DNA of 64,000 nucleotides from Fulvivirga marina (GCF_016775155.1 NZ_JAEUGD010000031.1:186001-250000), one strand, 5' to 3'. Shown: positions 44,550 to 54,291, counted from the first letter of the stretch. A program made the numbers and translations. The notes: generated by a model not told the origin, from the letters alone.

Positions 44550-44565
44550 CATGATACATATCATG
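44550..44565. promoter_or_regulatory. Crp/Fnr-like binding site upstream of the MlaEFD operon
   Basis: CATGAT-ACAT-ATCATG is a perfect palindrome with the same arms as the one at 38513-38528. It lies 72-87 bases before the MlaE start codon, between that gene and the coiled-coil protein gene. Confidence 0.68.
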
Positions 44566-44667
44566 GGAGGAGCTTTTTAAAAAATGGCCAGGCTGATCAA
44601 TAGAAGATCTATTTTTATCAAAACCCTCTGTGCTAGTTCCCGGCCAGTGGTTATTACAGATATTATA

Positions 44668-45288
44668 TTATGTAAGTGAATGTACCGCCTTCTTCAAATG
44701 GTCATACGCCAAGCCGATCTCATGTTTAAAATTATGCTGATCGCCTTTATCTGACGCAAAAGCACTCCTTGCGTTTTCCACCAATTTATCTATCCTTTCG
44801 CGAGCCTCTTTCATATGCCCTTTGAATGAAGCTTTAACCTCAATCTTCTTCAAAGAAAACCACAACCTCAATATCTCAAGCTTGATCTTAAACTTTTCAA
44901 GTTCCTGTTCAAAATATTCTCTTTCTTCTGGTAGCAACTTTTTTAGCTGCGCTTCCAACTGCTCAATAGCATGCGTTATTTTTGATTTTTGTTCTTCGAA
45001 TACGAGAGATGTATCCGCCTGCCCCAGATTGAGATGCTGCTCAAGTACTTCAAGTCTTCGCTTAATGTCTAAAGTTATGGTTGACAAATGTTGAACAAAG
45101 GCTGACTGCTTAAACTCAGCAACTTTTAGCTTTAGCTCCGTTTTTATTTCCTCAAACTTGTCCCTGGCCTCCGCCTTACCCAATGAGAACTGAAGCACCA
45201 ACTCATCCACTTCTTGCTGAGTTTCTTTTAGTTTATCAGCTATTCTGACCAGAATAGGTTTATCGGGCGTTTTATCCATGGTTTCCAA
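44668..45288 (-). CDS. Coiled-coil protein of unknown function
   Basis: 206 residues, almost all helical with heptad-rich, Lys/Glu-rich sequence ('ADKLKETQQEVDELVLQFSLGKAEARDKFEEIKTELKL') and no signal peptide or membrane helix. The alternation 'LVLQFSLGKAEA' and 'LRLWFSLKKIEVKASF' shows two related halves. No family named. Its place between the Mla operon and the dodecin gene, all minus-strand, suggests it belongs to the same stress-related set. Confidence 0.7.
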   Translation of the reverse strand: METMDKTPDKPILVRIADKLKETQQEVDELVLQFSLGKAEARDKFEEIKTELKLKVAEFKQSAFVQHLSTITLDIKRRLEVLEQHLNLGQADTSLVFEEQKSKITHAIEQLEAQLKKLLPEEREYFEQELEKFKIKLEILRLWFSLKKIEVKASFKGHMKEARERIDKLVENARSAFASDKGDQHNFKHEIGLAYDHLKKAVHSLT

Positions 45289-45391
45289 GATGTTTTAAAG
45301 CATATGATGTTGTGTTAGAAATTTATATATACGGTCCGAACTATTCCGCTATATAATTAGGGCAAGTGCTTAGGCATTGGCTCAAACTAAC

Positions 45392-45610
45392 CTATTCAGC
45401 ATCAGCATCAGCATCCGCCAAGGCAAAAGTAATCTGTGCATTGACGCGATACTCCACAATTTTGCTATCCACAACTTTAGCGCTATGATCTTTGATGTAA
45501 ATAGAACGTATATTATAAAGTGACTTTGCTGCCTGTTGTACAGCTTGTTGTGCAGCATCTTCCCAACTCACTTTGGAGCTGGCAAGCAATTCCAGAACTT
45601 TAAGTACCAT
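45392..45610 (-). CDS. Dodecin family flavin-binding protein
   Basis: 72 residues from the ATG at 45610; the upstream in-frame starts would add 43 residues not found in the family. The dodecin pattern is plain: 'VLKVLELLASSKVSWEDAAQQAVQQAAKSLYNIRSIYIKD' with the flavin-stacking Trp (W16 of 'SWEDA'), then 'IVEYRVNAQITFAL'. An odd acidic tail ends ADADADAE. Dodecins are dodecameric shells that store FMN or riboflavin. The region up to the divergent fabG-like gene (45611-45969) is AT-rich and holds no other gene. Confidence 0.92.
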   Translation of the reverse strand: MVLKVLELLASSKVSWEDAAQQAVQQAAKSLYNIRSIYIKDHSAKVVDSKIVEYRVNAQITFALADADADAE

Positions 45611-45969
45611 AATGTTGACCAATTTTATTTTCAACAAAGTTCGCCAGCGGAAGCACAAATAAAGATGACAACACTCACCAGAAATCAAGATTCCTGTCAT
45701 ATAAAAGGTCTGCCAAAAACGGATTTTATCGATTTGCACCCATAGCTTTTAAACAAAAACAGCAGCCAAAAAATACTTTTCAATTCACATCAACGAATTA
45801 AATACATAAAGTCACAACCCCCATATTTACAATTAAACAATTGAAAATAAGACAATTAACAAACCAAAAATCAACAACCCCTCAATAGTCCACCCATACT
45901 ATTTTAAAAACTGCCACCGGTCTGCTATCATGAACCGATAATTTGGCTTCAGAAGTTAAAACAGTATTC

Positions 45970-46713
45970 ATGAAAAGATTTAAAGATAAAGTAATTGTAA
46001 TAACCGGTGGTGCCAGCGGTATTGGCAAGTCTGCCGTAAATAAATTTTTAAACGACGGCGCTACTGTTGTCATTTGGGATGTAAATAAAGAACAAGGCCA
46101 ATCAACACTCGCCGAGGCCAGAAACAATGGCTCTATTGTTGATTTCATGAAAGTCAACACCACCAACCCGGAAGAAGTGGAGCAGGCCACCAGTGCTACC
46201 ATAGAGAAATTTGGAAAAATTGACGTATTGATCAACAATGCAGGTATCACGCGTGATGCAACTATCAAAAAGATCACTTACAGCGAGTGGCAGCAGGTGA
46301 TAGATGTAAACCTTACAGGTGTATTTAACTGTACACGATCAATAATCCCTCGCATGATCGATAAAAGCTATGGACGTATCATCAATACTTCATCAGTAGT
46401 AGGCCTCTATGGTAATTTTGGACAGGTAAACTATGCTGCGACCAAATCGGGAGTTATCGGTATGACCAAAACGCTTGCTAAGGAATTGGGTAAGCACAAT
46501 ATTACTGTTAATGCAGTGGCTCCTGGTTTTATAGCTACAGAAATGGTCAAAACCATACCTGAAAAGGTTATCAACCTGATGATTGACAAAACACCTCTGA
46601 AACGATTAGGTACACCTGAAGACGTGGCTAATACTTATGCTTTCCTGGCATCTGATGAAGCGGCATTCATCAGCGGTGCGGTAATCAGTGTAGATGGTGC
46701 GGTAACTATTTAA
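45970..46713 (+). CDS. 3-oxoacyl-ACP reductase-like SDR (FabG-type)
   Basis: 247 residues from the ATG at 45970 (an earlier in-frame start adds nine residues). Motifs: 'TGGASGIGKSAVNKFL', 'NNAG' near 88, 'NTSSVVGLYGNFGQVNYAATKSG' and the FabG C-terminal 'GAVISVDGAVTI'. It reduces beta-keto acyl thioesters with NADPH. It is followed after 13 bases by a KAS III-like gene and then a symporter, an acyl-CoA ligase and a hydrolase: a likely acyl-thioester pathway. Confidence 0.92.
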   Translation: MKRFKDKVIVITGGASGIGKSAVNKFLNDGATVVIWDVNKEQGQSTLAEARNNGSIVDFMKVNTTNPEEVEQATSATIEKFGKIDVLINNAGITRDATIKKITYSEWQQVIDVNLTGVFNCTRSIIPRMIDKSYGRIINTSSVVGLYGNFGQVNYAATKSGVIGMTKTLAKELGKHNITVNAVAPGFIATEMVKTIPEKVINLMIDKTPLKRLGTPEDVANTYAFLASDEAAFISGAVISVDGAVTI

Positions 46714-46726
46714 ACAAAAGAAATTT

Positions 46727-47719
46727 ATGAGAAAGGCAATAATTACCGGTACAGGGTCTTTTGCTCCTGCAAGAAAAATTCCGAATTCCTATTTCAATGA
46801 ATTGCTACAAGAAGATGTTGATACGTGGCTGAAACAAAATGTAAATATCCATGAGCGGCGGTGGTGCGAAGAGGGGGAATCTGTGGCGGACCTCTGTGAG
46901 CACGCCGCTCTGGAAGCCCTTGAAAATTCAAAACTAAATGCCAGCGATCTTGACCTGATCATTGTAGCAACAGATACTCCAGAGTTTATTTCGCCCTCTA
47001 CAGCCGCCATTTTACAACATCGGCTTGGAGCGGAAAAAGCCGGAACCTTTGACCTAAACACTGCCTGCGCTGGATTTGTAACAGCTTTTGACGTTGCAGC
47101 CAAATACATACAGGCCGACAGCCAATACAATAACATATTGATCGTTGGCGGTTATGCTATGAGCAAACACCTGAATATGCGTGATAAAAAAACCGTTACT
47201 CTATTTGCTGATGGTGCCGGCGCAGTCATCCTTTCCGCCAGAGAAAGTAACAACGGACAGGGGTTTATTACCTCTAAACTCTACACCAAGGGTGAATACA
47301 ATGAGTGGATGGGCATCTACAGCGGCGGCACAAGGCACCCTGTTAATCAAGATGTTATCGCTGCTAATGATCATAAGTTGAAATTTGTTCATAAATTCCC
47401 GAAAGAACTTAATCCGGAAATATGGACAGATATGATTGTAAAAATGTGCCGTGAAATGGACATTGAACCGGACGATATCAATCAATTTCTGGTAACACAG
47501 CTTAATTTCAATTCTATTGATGAAACGATGGACAACCTGGGAGTAAGTAGAGAAAAGGCACATAAGATCATGGATAAGTATGGTTATACGGGATCAGCAT
47601 GTATACCTATGGCATTGCATGATGCCATCAGCAAAGGTAAAATCAAGAAGGGTGATCTGATTATGCTGGTGGGTTCCGGCGGAGGCCTGGCCTTTGCATC
47701 AGCGGCTATTAAATATTAA
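46727..47719 (+). CDS. KAS III-like (FabH family) ketoacyl synthase with altered triad
   Basis: 330 residues of thiolase fold. The active cysteine is Cys114 in 'LNTACAGFVTAF'. At the place where FabH has the His of 'HQAN', this protein reads 'VTQLNFNSID', so the His is absent. The Asn position of 'GNTSAAS' reads 'GYTGSACIP', so the Asn is Tyr. It therefore does not look like a standard condensing enzyme. It may act as an acyltransferase or with CoA-linked substrates, as described for divergent KAS III proteins. Five bases separate it from the symporter gene. Confidence 0.85.
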   Translation: MRKAIITGTGSFAPARKIPNSYFNELLQEDVDTWLKQNVNIHERRWCEEGESVADLCEHAALEALENSKLNASDLDLIIVATDTPEFISPSTAAILQHRLGAEKAGTFDLNTACAGFVTAFDVAAKYIQADSQYNNILIVGGYAMSKHLNMRDKKTVTLFADGAGAVILSARESNNGQGFITSKLYTKGEYNEWMGIYSGGTRHPVNQDVIAANDHKLKFVHKFPKELNPEIWTDMIVKMCREMDIEPDDINQFLVTQLNFNSIDETMDNLGVSREKAHKIMDKYGYTGSACIPMALHDAISKGKIKKGDLIMLVGSGGGLAFASAAIKY

Positions 47720-47724
47720 TAACT

Positions 47725-49251
47725 ATGGGTTTAGCATCAGATAGTCACGTATTAAGCACCTGGGTTCTGGTCATTGTCTACATGACGGTGATCTTAACCC
47801 TTGTTATTCGCGGAGCGCTGAAAACAAAAAATATCAGTGACTATGCAGTGGGCAGTTTGGGCTTTTCACCTTATGCCGTAGGCATGGCCCTTGCTGCCTC
47901 CATGACCAGCGCTGCTACTTTTATTATCAATCCCGGGTTTATTGCCCTATATGGCATCAGTGGGTTTATATCTTTTGGTATAGTAATGCCCCTGGCCATA
48001 TTTGGTTCGCTAATCATACTCACCAAAGGCTTTAAAAAATATGGTAGCAGCGTTAAGGCACTTACTATGGCCCAATGGATGGGAAAAATGTATGAAAGCA
48101 GATCGTACAGAATATTCTTTGCTATACTATCCCTGTTACTGATCACTTTCATTGTACTCATCTGTGTTGGTCTTACCCAAGTGCTTTCCAAGTCTCTCAA
48201 CCTGGACCCTGCCTTAGTGCTTATGGCCGTAGTAATATTTGTATTTGGGTATATGATGTTTGGCGGAGCCAACTCCATGGTTTACACTAATGCCATTCAA
48301 GCCGGTATCATGCTGCTAGTAGCCTTTATTCTGCTGGGCTCAGGCGTGGAATTTTTTGAAGATGGTATCTCTGGTTTTTTGGCTAAACTTAATGAAATCG
48401 ATAGTAACCTGACTAAAGCAACCAACCCTGAAAGCTTCCTTTTCAGAGACTATTTTGAGATCATATTTTGTCAGGTGGTTATAGGCATCGCCATTGTATG
48501 CCAACCTCACATCATTACCAAATCGCTACTACTCAAAGAGGATAAAGACGTGAACCAATACCTTATAGTAGGTATCATTGCATTAGTTATTTTCTTCTTT
48601 GTTGTATTCTCCGGACTATATGTACGCCTCTATTTCCCTGATCTTTCAGTCAATGGGCAGCCCATACCTATGGATGGCTTAATTTCAGCATATGTGGTAA
48701 GCAAATTCCCCGTATACCTGGGCATCATTGTAGTTTTGGGACTAATCTCGGCAGGTCTATCCACATTAGAAGGACTAATCCAGTCACTTAGTGCAACGAT
48801 CACTACAGATCTTATTTTACCGATTTTCGGAAAGTCCACTGCCCTAAAATCGGACCATAATCAGATCACTGTCAATCGCATGGTTATCCTGTTGTTAGCT
48901 GTAGCCAGCTATGGACTATCATACAATCAATTGGTCAACCCTAATTTAAGTGTAGCCATATTTGCCCAGAATGGCGTATATGCCTATTTTTCAGCAGCTT
49001 TTGTACCTGTATTATTCGGTACATTCTTTAAAAATGTATCACTAAAAACGGTTTTCACATCATCTGCAGTTGCCATTCTTGTACATTTTGGAGTATACTA
49101 CGGACAAATAACAAGCTATATGAAAGAGCCGGTCAACAACCCTGCGATAGCTGCTACCTTTGCTATTATATTTTCCCTGATCACAGGTGTGGTTTTACAC
49201 CTTACCTTTAGTAAATCATTTAACCGACAGACCCTGGCACAAAATGCATAA
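47725..49251 (+). CDS. Sodium:solute symporter (SSS family)
   Basis: 508 residues with about 13 membrane helices. Conserved blocks are 'DYAVGSLGFSPYAVGMALAASMTSAATFIINPGF' at the N-terminus and 'LISAGLSTLEGLIQSLSATITTDLI' near helix 8. The family takes up sugars, carboxylates or amino acids with Na+. The neighbours (reductase, ketoacyl synthase-like, acyl-CoA ligase) suggest a carboxylate substrate. Its stop overlaps the ligase start by 8 bases. Unlike the acetate-operon symporter it has no DUF4212 partner. Confidence 0.9.
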   Translation: MGLASDSHVLSTWVLVIVYMTVILTLVIRGALKTKNISDYAVGSLGFSPYAVGMALAASMTSAATFIINPGFIALYGISGFISFGIVMPLAIFGSLIILTKGFKKYGSSVKALTMAQWMGKMYESRSYRIFFAILSLLLITFIVLICVGLTQVLSKSLNLDPALVLMAVVIFVFGYMMFGGANSMVYTNAIQAGIMLLVAFILLGSGVEFFEDGISGFLAKLNEIDSNLTKATNPESFLFRDYFEIIFCQVVIGIAIVCQPHIITKSLLLKEDKDVNQYLIVGIIALVIFFFVVFSGLYVRLYFPDLSVNGQPIPMDGLISAYVVSKFPVYLGIIVVLGLISAGLSTLEGLIQSLSATITTDLILPIFGKSTALKSDHNQITVNRMVILLLAVASYGLSYNQLVNPNLSVAIFAQNGVYAYFSAAFVPVLFGTFFKNVSLKTVFTSSAVAILVHFGVYYGQITSYMKEPVNNPAIAATFAIIFSLITGVVLHLTFSKSFNRQTLAQNA

Positions 49252-50740
49252 CCTTGATTGGATCAGTAAATGGGCAACTTACAGCCCTGACAAAGTTGCG
49301 TTGAAAGATTATGCCACAAAGCAAGAGCTGACTTACCGTCAGCTTAATGACAATGCACTAAAACTTGCAGACATCTTAAAAAGTGAATACGGCTTAGAAA
49401 AAGGTGACCGGCTGATGGTTATCGCCGAACATTCCTCTCTCTATGTCACACTTTTTTCTGTAGCTCAAAAAACCGGAATCATCCTTGTCCCGGTCAATTA
49501 CCGCCTTTCTGCAAAAGAAATTGACTACCTTATTGGCAATTGCACGCCTAAACTGGTGCTTTATGAAAGTAACTTTCAAGCTTTGGTAATGCAGGCCTCT
49601 GCCAACAGCCAAACCAGTATTCTGAATACTCAAAAACTGATAGGTGAAATGAAGGGTCGCAATTTCAAAACAGACTTCCCTAATTCTGAATTAGATTTTG
49701 ACGACCCTCTTTTCATTCTTTACACCTCAGGAACGACCGGCTTCCCAAAAGGCGCTTTGTATACCCACCGCATGTTATTTTGGAATAGCATGAACACGGC
49801 GCTTAGTCTGGACGTGGTATCCAGCGACTTCACCATTAATTGCATGCCGGCTTTCCATACCGGTGGATGGAATGTACTGATTACGCCACTGTTACATAAA
49901 GGAGCTACCATAGGTATGATGAACAAGTTTGATGCTGATCAGGTACTGAGCCTTTTGGAAAGTGAACAGGCTACCATCTACTGGGGAGTGCCTACCACCC
50001 TTAAAATGATGCTGGAGTCACCTTTATTCGAAAATGCTGACCTTTCAAGTATCAGGTATTTCCTCTCGGGTGGAGAAGCGCTTCCCCTTGAATCGATACA
50101 TCAATGGCACAAAAAGGGCATTAAAATACGACAGGGTTATGGGTTGACCGAGGTCGGCCCTAATATTACCTCACTCCACCACAATGACGCTGAACGGAAG
50201 ATCGGCTCTATTGGCAGGCCCAACTTTTATGTGGAATCCAAACTTGTCAATGAAAGTGGGGAGGAAGTAAAACCTGGAGAAATTGGCGAATTTTGTCTTG
50301 GAGGTAATCTGGTTACAGCCGGTTACTGGAATAATCCAGAAGCCACTAGCGACGCCATAGTAGACGGATGGTTCCGCACTGGTGACCTGATGAAGCAGGA
50401 TGAGGAAGGCTACTTGTACGTAGTAGACAGGCGTAAAAGTATGTTTATTTCCGGTGGTGAAAATGTTTACCCTGCTGAAGTGGAACGGGTACTATTATCA
50501 CACCCGGCCATTAATGAGGCCGCGGTCATAGGTGTGAAAGATGAAAAATGGGGGGAAGTAGGCAAGGCCTTCATCGTTATCAAAAAGGAAGAAGCCCCGT
50601 TAGAAATGGAATTAAGAGGTTTCTGTCTGGAGCACCTGGCTAAATATAAAGTGCCCAAATATTTTGAGTTCATCTCAGACCTGCCCAAAAACGATACAGG
50701 AAAAATAAACAAGAAGGCCCTTAAAAGCGCAGTATCATGA
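49244..50740 (+). CDS. Acyl-CoA synthetase (AMP-forming, class I)
   Basis: 498 residues from the ATG at 49244; the frame is open upstream but lies inside the symporter gene. Motifs: P-loop 'YTSGTTGFPKGALYTH' at about 162, 'QGYGLTEVGP' (about 298), 'GWFRTGDL', and 'PKNDTGKINKKAL' with the catalytic lysine. It activates a fatty or aromatic acid with ATP to the CoA ester. It overlaps the symporter by 8 bases and the hydrolase by 4, so transport, activation and hydrolysis genes are coupled. Confidence 0.93.
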   Translation: MHNLDWISKWATYSPDKVALKDYATKQELTYRQLNDNALKLADILKSEYGLEKGDRLMVIAEHSSLYVTLFSVAQKTGIILVPVNYRLSAKEIDYLIGNCTPKLVLYESNFQALVMQASANSQTSILNTQKLIGEMKGRNFKTDFPNSELDFDDPLFILYTSGTTGFPKGALYTHRMLFWNSMNTALSLDVVSSDFTINCMPAFHTGGWNVLITPLLHKGATIGMMNKFDADQVLSLLESEQATIYWGVPTTLKMMLESPLFENADLSSIRYFLSGGEALPLESIHQWHKKGIKIRQGYGLTEVGPNITSLHHNDAERKIGSIGRPNFYVESKLVNESGEEVKPGEIGEFCLGGNLVTAGYWNNPEATSDAIVDGWFRTGDLMKQDEEGYLYVVDRRKSMFISGGENVYPAEVERVLLSHPAINEAAVIGVKDEKWGEVGKAFIVIKKEEAPLEMELRGFCLEHLAKYKVPKYFEFISDLPKNDTGKINKKALKSAVS

Positions 50741-51684
50741 CAAAAGTTATCCATATTCTAAACTTACTTATGCTTATGGCTATTGGCTTATATGCTCAGA
50801 CCGAGCCTCCTCAAAAGATCAGTGAACTGATCACTCCCTATAAATACAAAACCCATTACCTCGAAATTGATAGCCTGAAGATCGCATACATAGATGAAGG
50901 GGCCGGTGATGAAACCATTCTGTTTATCCACGGGCTAGCTACATATCTTCCTTCGTGGGATAAACTGATCGAACAGCTAAAAACCCAATACAGGTGTATA
51001 GCTGTAGACCTGCCAGGGTACGGACGTTCTTCCAAAGGAGATTATCCCTCAACCATGTCATTTTATACTTCTGTGCTACAAAAGTTCAGCACCAGCCTTA
51101 AGTTGGACAGTCCTGTACTGTGTGGGCACTCCATGGGCGGCCAGGTAGCCATAACCTATGCTTTGAAGCACCCCGAATTTGGCAGCAAGCTTATTCTAAT
51201 TGCACCAGCAGGTATCGAAACCTTTGATGAACAGAACCAACAATGGTTTGGCAACTTCTTCACTGCCCAGGCAGTAGCATCGGCCAGGGAGCAACAAGTC
51301 AGGTACAACTATGACCTCAACTTTTATCAAACACCAGCAGACGTAGAATTTATGATCAACGACAGGCTGAGAATGGCTGAAGCTGCTGACTTCATGGTTT
51401 ATTGCAATGCTGTAGCCGGTGGCGTACAAGGCATGTTAAATGAGCCTGTATTTGACCAACTGGGCAAAATCAGTCAGCAAACACTCATCGTATATGGAGA
51501 GAATGACAACCTCATCCCTAACCAGATACTCCATAAAAACCTGACCACAAAAGAGATCGCTGATACAGCTGCTGAAAATATACCTGGCAGCCAATTGGTT
51601 ATGATCCCGGAGTGTGGACACATGGTGCCCTTTGAAAAGCCAATAAATTTGAGTAATATCATCGATCAATTTCTGGAGGAATGA
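50737..51684 (+). CDS. Alpha/beta hydrolase, probably exported
   Basis: 315 residues. An N-terminal signal peptide (MTKVIHILNLLMLMAIGLYAQ) is followed by an alpha/beta hydrolase domain: 'LFIHGLATYLPSWDKLIEQL', nucleophile elbow 'LCGHSMGGQVAI' with Ser about 132, 'GENDNLIPN' with the Asp, and 'PECGHMVPFEKP' with the His. It overlaps the ligase by ATGA. It could release a carboxylic acid in the periplasm that the symporter then imports and the ligase activates (inference). Confidence 0.9.
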   Translation: MTKVIHILNLLMLMAIGLYAQTEPPQKISELITPYKYKTHYLEIDSLKIAYIDEGAGDETILFIHGLATYLPSWDKLIEQLKTQYRCIAVDLPGYGRSSKGDYPSTMSFYTSVLQKFSTSLKLDSPVLCGHSMGGQVAITYALKHPEFGSKLILIAPAGIETFDEQNQQWFGNFFTAQAVASAREQQVRYNYDLNFYQTPADVEFMINDRLRMAEAADFMVYCNAVAGGVQGMLNEPVFDQLGKISQQTLIVYGENDNLIPNQILHKNLTTKEIADTAAENIPGSQLVMIPECGHMVPFEKPINLSNIIDQFLEE

Positions 51685-51687
51685 GTT

Positions 51688-53124
51688 GTGAAACCGAAAC
51701 TGAAAAAGTTTACTGAATTTGCCAAAAACGTATTGCCGCATGAAGCTTCGTATTTGCTGAAAATTCAGAATTTCGAAGACCCTGAAAAACTGTCTATCTT
51801 AAAACTGATTGCTGAAAACAGTAGTGACAGTTCCAAGTCCCATCCATTCGATCCTTCAATTGATAAAAGAAAATACTCACACATTAAGAAATGGATCGAA
51901 ACCCGGCTTGAAGCAATCGATGTAGATATTGATTTTGAATGGATCAATGAAATAAATCGAAAGGTAGTAACGGATGCCATTACTCCAAAAGAAGAAAGGG
52001 AACTGCTAAGAAAGATCAGCAACTACGAACATCCGGTTTACAATTTCATGAAGTTTTATGAACTGGCACTTAATTTCAGACACTTTTTACTCATCCGGCT
52101 GAGTTATGATAACCATAAAGTGGTCAATGAATTTGTGAAAAAATATAAAGAGGTTTACGAAGAAGCCAGAGACATTAATGAAAGGCTACACCAGGCGACT
52201 GAAGACATTATTGACCACTATGCCTCTAACCGTACGGAATCCAATAGCTGGGAAGACTGGCTCAAATCTATATTCTACAATAAAGAACTGGATGGCAACA
52301 GTCGCTTTCTGGCTGTAATACGCCTTACTTTCATGTATTTTAACTACAGAGAGTTTGACAAGCTGAAAGGGGTGTACGACGACCTTGATGAAATGCTTAA
52401 AGAAGGCAAGTTTTATACCCGCAGAATTCTCTTTAACTACTACGCCAACAGGCTCATGCTCCACTCTAAGTTTGATGTGTCGCAGCAGGCAGAAGAGTAC
52501 GGTTACCTATCCATCCGCCAAAAAAATAGCGACCATCTACAGTATTTAAACAACTTCAGCGCTATACTCTTGCGACAGGGCAAGATTGATGAAGCCCTTA
52601 ACCTCATGAGAGAGTCAATGACTGAGATGAGAAGCTCTAATAACTTCCATAGCAAGATTGGCTTTGTAGCATTTTACATGAAATGCCTTAACCTCAACGG
52701 GCAGCCAGAAGATAGTGAGTCTTTTGCAGAAAGCTTTTTGCGCATGAACAAAGACCATGTACTCAACAAGAGGTGGTATATTTTCTTTACCGCCTACCTT
52801 CGCTCACTCATGCTACAGCAAAAATATGAAAAGGTAATAACCGTATGCAAACGCTACCAACTATTGCAAAGAGATGAGGCTGATAAGCGTAAGTTGACTT
52901 ATCTGCCCACGGTAAAATGGTACTACGATGTATCACGTTATATGGAAGGCCGAATGAGTGATGAGTCTCTGATTGAATCGATAAACTCTACGGTAGACTC
53001 ATTTTCTAACAACCAGCATAAGTCTGCTCTTGTCAGAGATCTTTTTAAAGACTTAAAAAGTCATATTCCGCACCTCATTGACAAAATAAAATCACATTTT
53101 TTTTTCGAGACAACATCAAACTGA
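51688..53124 (+). CDS. TPR-like/helical-repeat protein of unknown function
   Basis: 478 residues, starting at a GTG three bases after the hydrolase stop, with GGAGGA ahead of it. All helical, with pairs such as 'FYTRRILFNYYANRLMLHS' and 'LQYLNNFSAILLRQGKIDEALNLM' that look like degenerate tetratricopeptide repeats. No signal peptide. No name can be given; it is last in the acyl-metabolism series and may be regulatory or a scaffold. Confidence 0.72.
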   Translation: MKPKLKKFTEFAKNVLPHEASYLLKIQNFEDPEKLSILKLIAENSSDSSKSHPFDPSIDKRKYSHIKKWIETRLEAIDVDIDFEWINEINRKVVTDAITPKEERELLRKISNYEHPVYNFMKFYELALNFRHFLLIRLSYDNHKVVNEFVKKYKEVYEEARDINERLHQATEDIIDHYASNRTESNSWEDWLKSIFYNKELDGNSRFLAVIRLTFMYFNYREFDKLKGVYDDLDEMLKEGKFYTRRILFNYYANRLMLHSKFDVSQQAEEYGYLSIRQKNSDHLQYLNNFSAILLRQGKIDEALNLMRESMTEMRSSNNFHSKIGFVAFYMKCLNLNGQPEDSESFAESFLRMNKDHVLNKRWYIFFTAYLRSLMLQQKYEKVITVCKRYQLLQRDEADKRKLTYLPTVKWYYDVSRYMEGRMSDESLIESINSTVDSFSNNQHKSALVRDLFKDLKSHIPHLIDKIKSHFFFETTSN

Positions 53125-53338
53125 TTGTCATCTTGTTAAAGCTATTCTCATACAGATTACCGGTTTTGTTCACCCACCATTAATTGGGAATTATAAATTA
53201 TTTTGGTTATAATATACCTAAATAAATACGTTCAGTCCCTGCTCAAACATACTTTACATCCACAATTACGCAAACCAAAATCTAAAACATATGTGACTAA
53301 CTCTTTTTAGACCACTTTAAACCTTAACCCAACAAAAA

Positions 53339-54280
53339 ATGAAAAATCAACTTAAAAACCTTTTGATACTGGTAACACTTTTCTCATTTATGATGAGTTG
53401 CCAGGACGAAGAAACCATGGTATCACCAGATCTTGCTGATGCCGATAGTCAAAGCCTCTTTCAGGATGGACAAGACGACTTCATGATTCCGGCAAAAGTT
53501 CAGGAGCAGATTGATCAAACTTTCGAATTCTGGGCCAAAAACTTCGCTGACGCAGACCTGCAGCCTGTCGGTATTGAAAAACCAAAGAAGATAACAGACG
53601 AATCGAAGAGGCAGGCCATTATGGACAACATCCTGGCACCCGGCTCTCATTATGCTACTTATGATGGCGAGAGTCTGTCGTCAATGAAAGTATTTCAGGT
53701 AAAGGAAATGAGTAACTCTGGACGCTTTACCCAAGCTACCCGTCAAACCATGGACAGCAGGCTACAGGTAGGCCAGGGCTATGCGCTTTTCAAATGGAAG
53801 TACAAGGGCACTGAGTTTTCAACTATTTATGTGTATGATGAAAATGGTTTTGTATACGAACCTATGGCTGCTTCTATTGCCATAAAAAAAGACAACATTG
53901 ACCCCAATGCACGTACCAACTGGATCCAGAACTTTGATCTTCTCTGGGTTTGGGGTGGCAAAAGAGGAGAAGTGAAAATAACACACAGTTCTACCTGCAG
54001 CGGCAGCTTGCTAAATGACCATAGCGGATGGTCTACAGCTTACATGTCGCTAGGCAGCGCACAGGCCGAAATCCTCCCTAATGGAGCCAACACGTACAAA
54101 GGTTCTGCCTCATGGGGCTATGCCTGGGCCACCAGCCCTATTACAGTGTCAGTTACTACAGATTGGGGTGCTTCCGGCACATATCAAGGCATCAATTGGA
54201 ACGGCAAAGTCAATGCTTCGATAAGCGGCACCTTAGGCTCCAGCGGAAAAGCTACAGGCTTTGATGTTATCGGTTGCTAA
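53339..54280 (+). CDS. Lipoprotein of unknown function
   Basis: 313 residues. The lipobox is FMMSC (Cys21). Acidic residues follow, then a beta-rich C-terminal half 'ITHSSTCSGSLLNDHSGWSTAYMSLGSAQAEILPNGANTY' with Trp/Gly/Ser-rich repeats that could be a carbohydrate-binding-like or lectin-like fold, and a last Cys that could bond with the one in 'STCSG'. Not recognised. It is followed by an elaborate hairpin series at 54292-54448. Confidence 0.75.
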   Translation: MKNQLKNLLILVTLFSFMMSCQDEETMVSPDLADADSQSLFQDGQDDFMIPAKVQEQIDQTFEFWAKNFADADLQPVGIEKPKKITDESKRQAIMDNILAPGSHYATYDGESLSSMKVFQVKEMSNSGRFTQATRQTMDSRLQVGQGYALFKWKYKGTEFSTIYVYDENGFVYEPMAASIAIKKDNIDPNARTNWIQNFDLLWVWGGKRGEVKITHSSTCSGSLLNDHSGWSTAYMSLGSAQAEILPNGANTYKGSASWGYAWATSPITVSVTTDWGASGTYQGINWNGKVNASISGTLGSSGKATGFDVIGC

Positions 54281-54291
54281 AAAACCGGCAA

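Noticed and set aside
45666-45677. Fourth Fnr-like site (TGA-N6-TCA) upstream of the dodecin gene
   Set aside because: Only the minimal six bases match, without the AT flanks found at the three other sites; likely chance.
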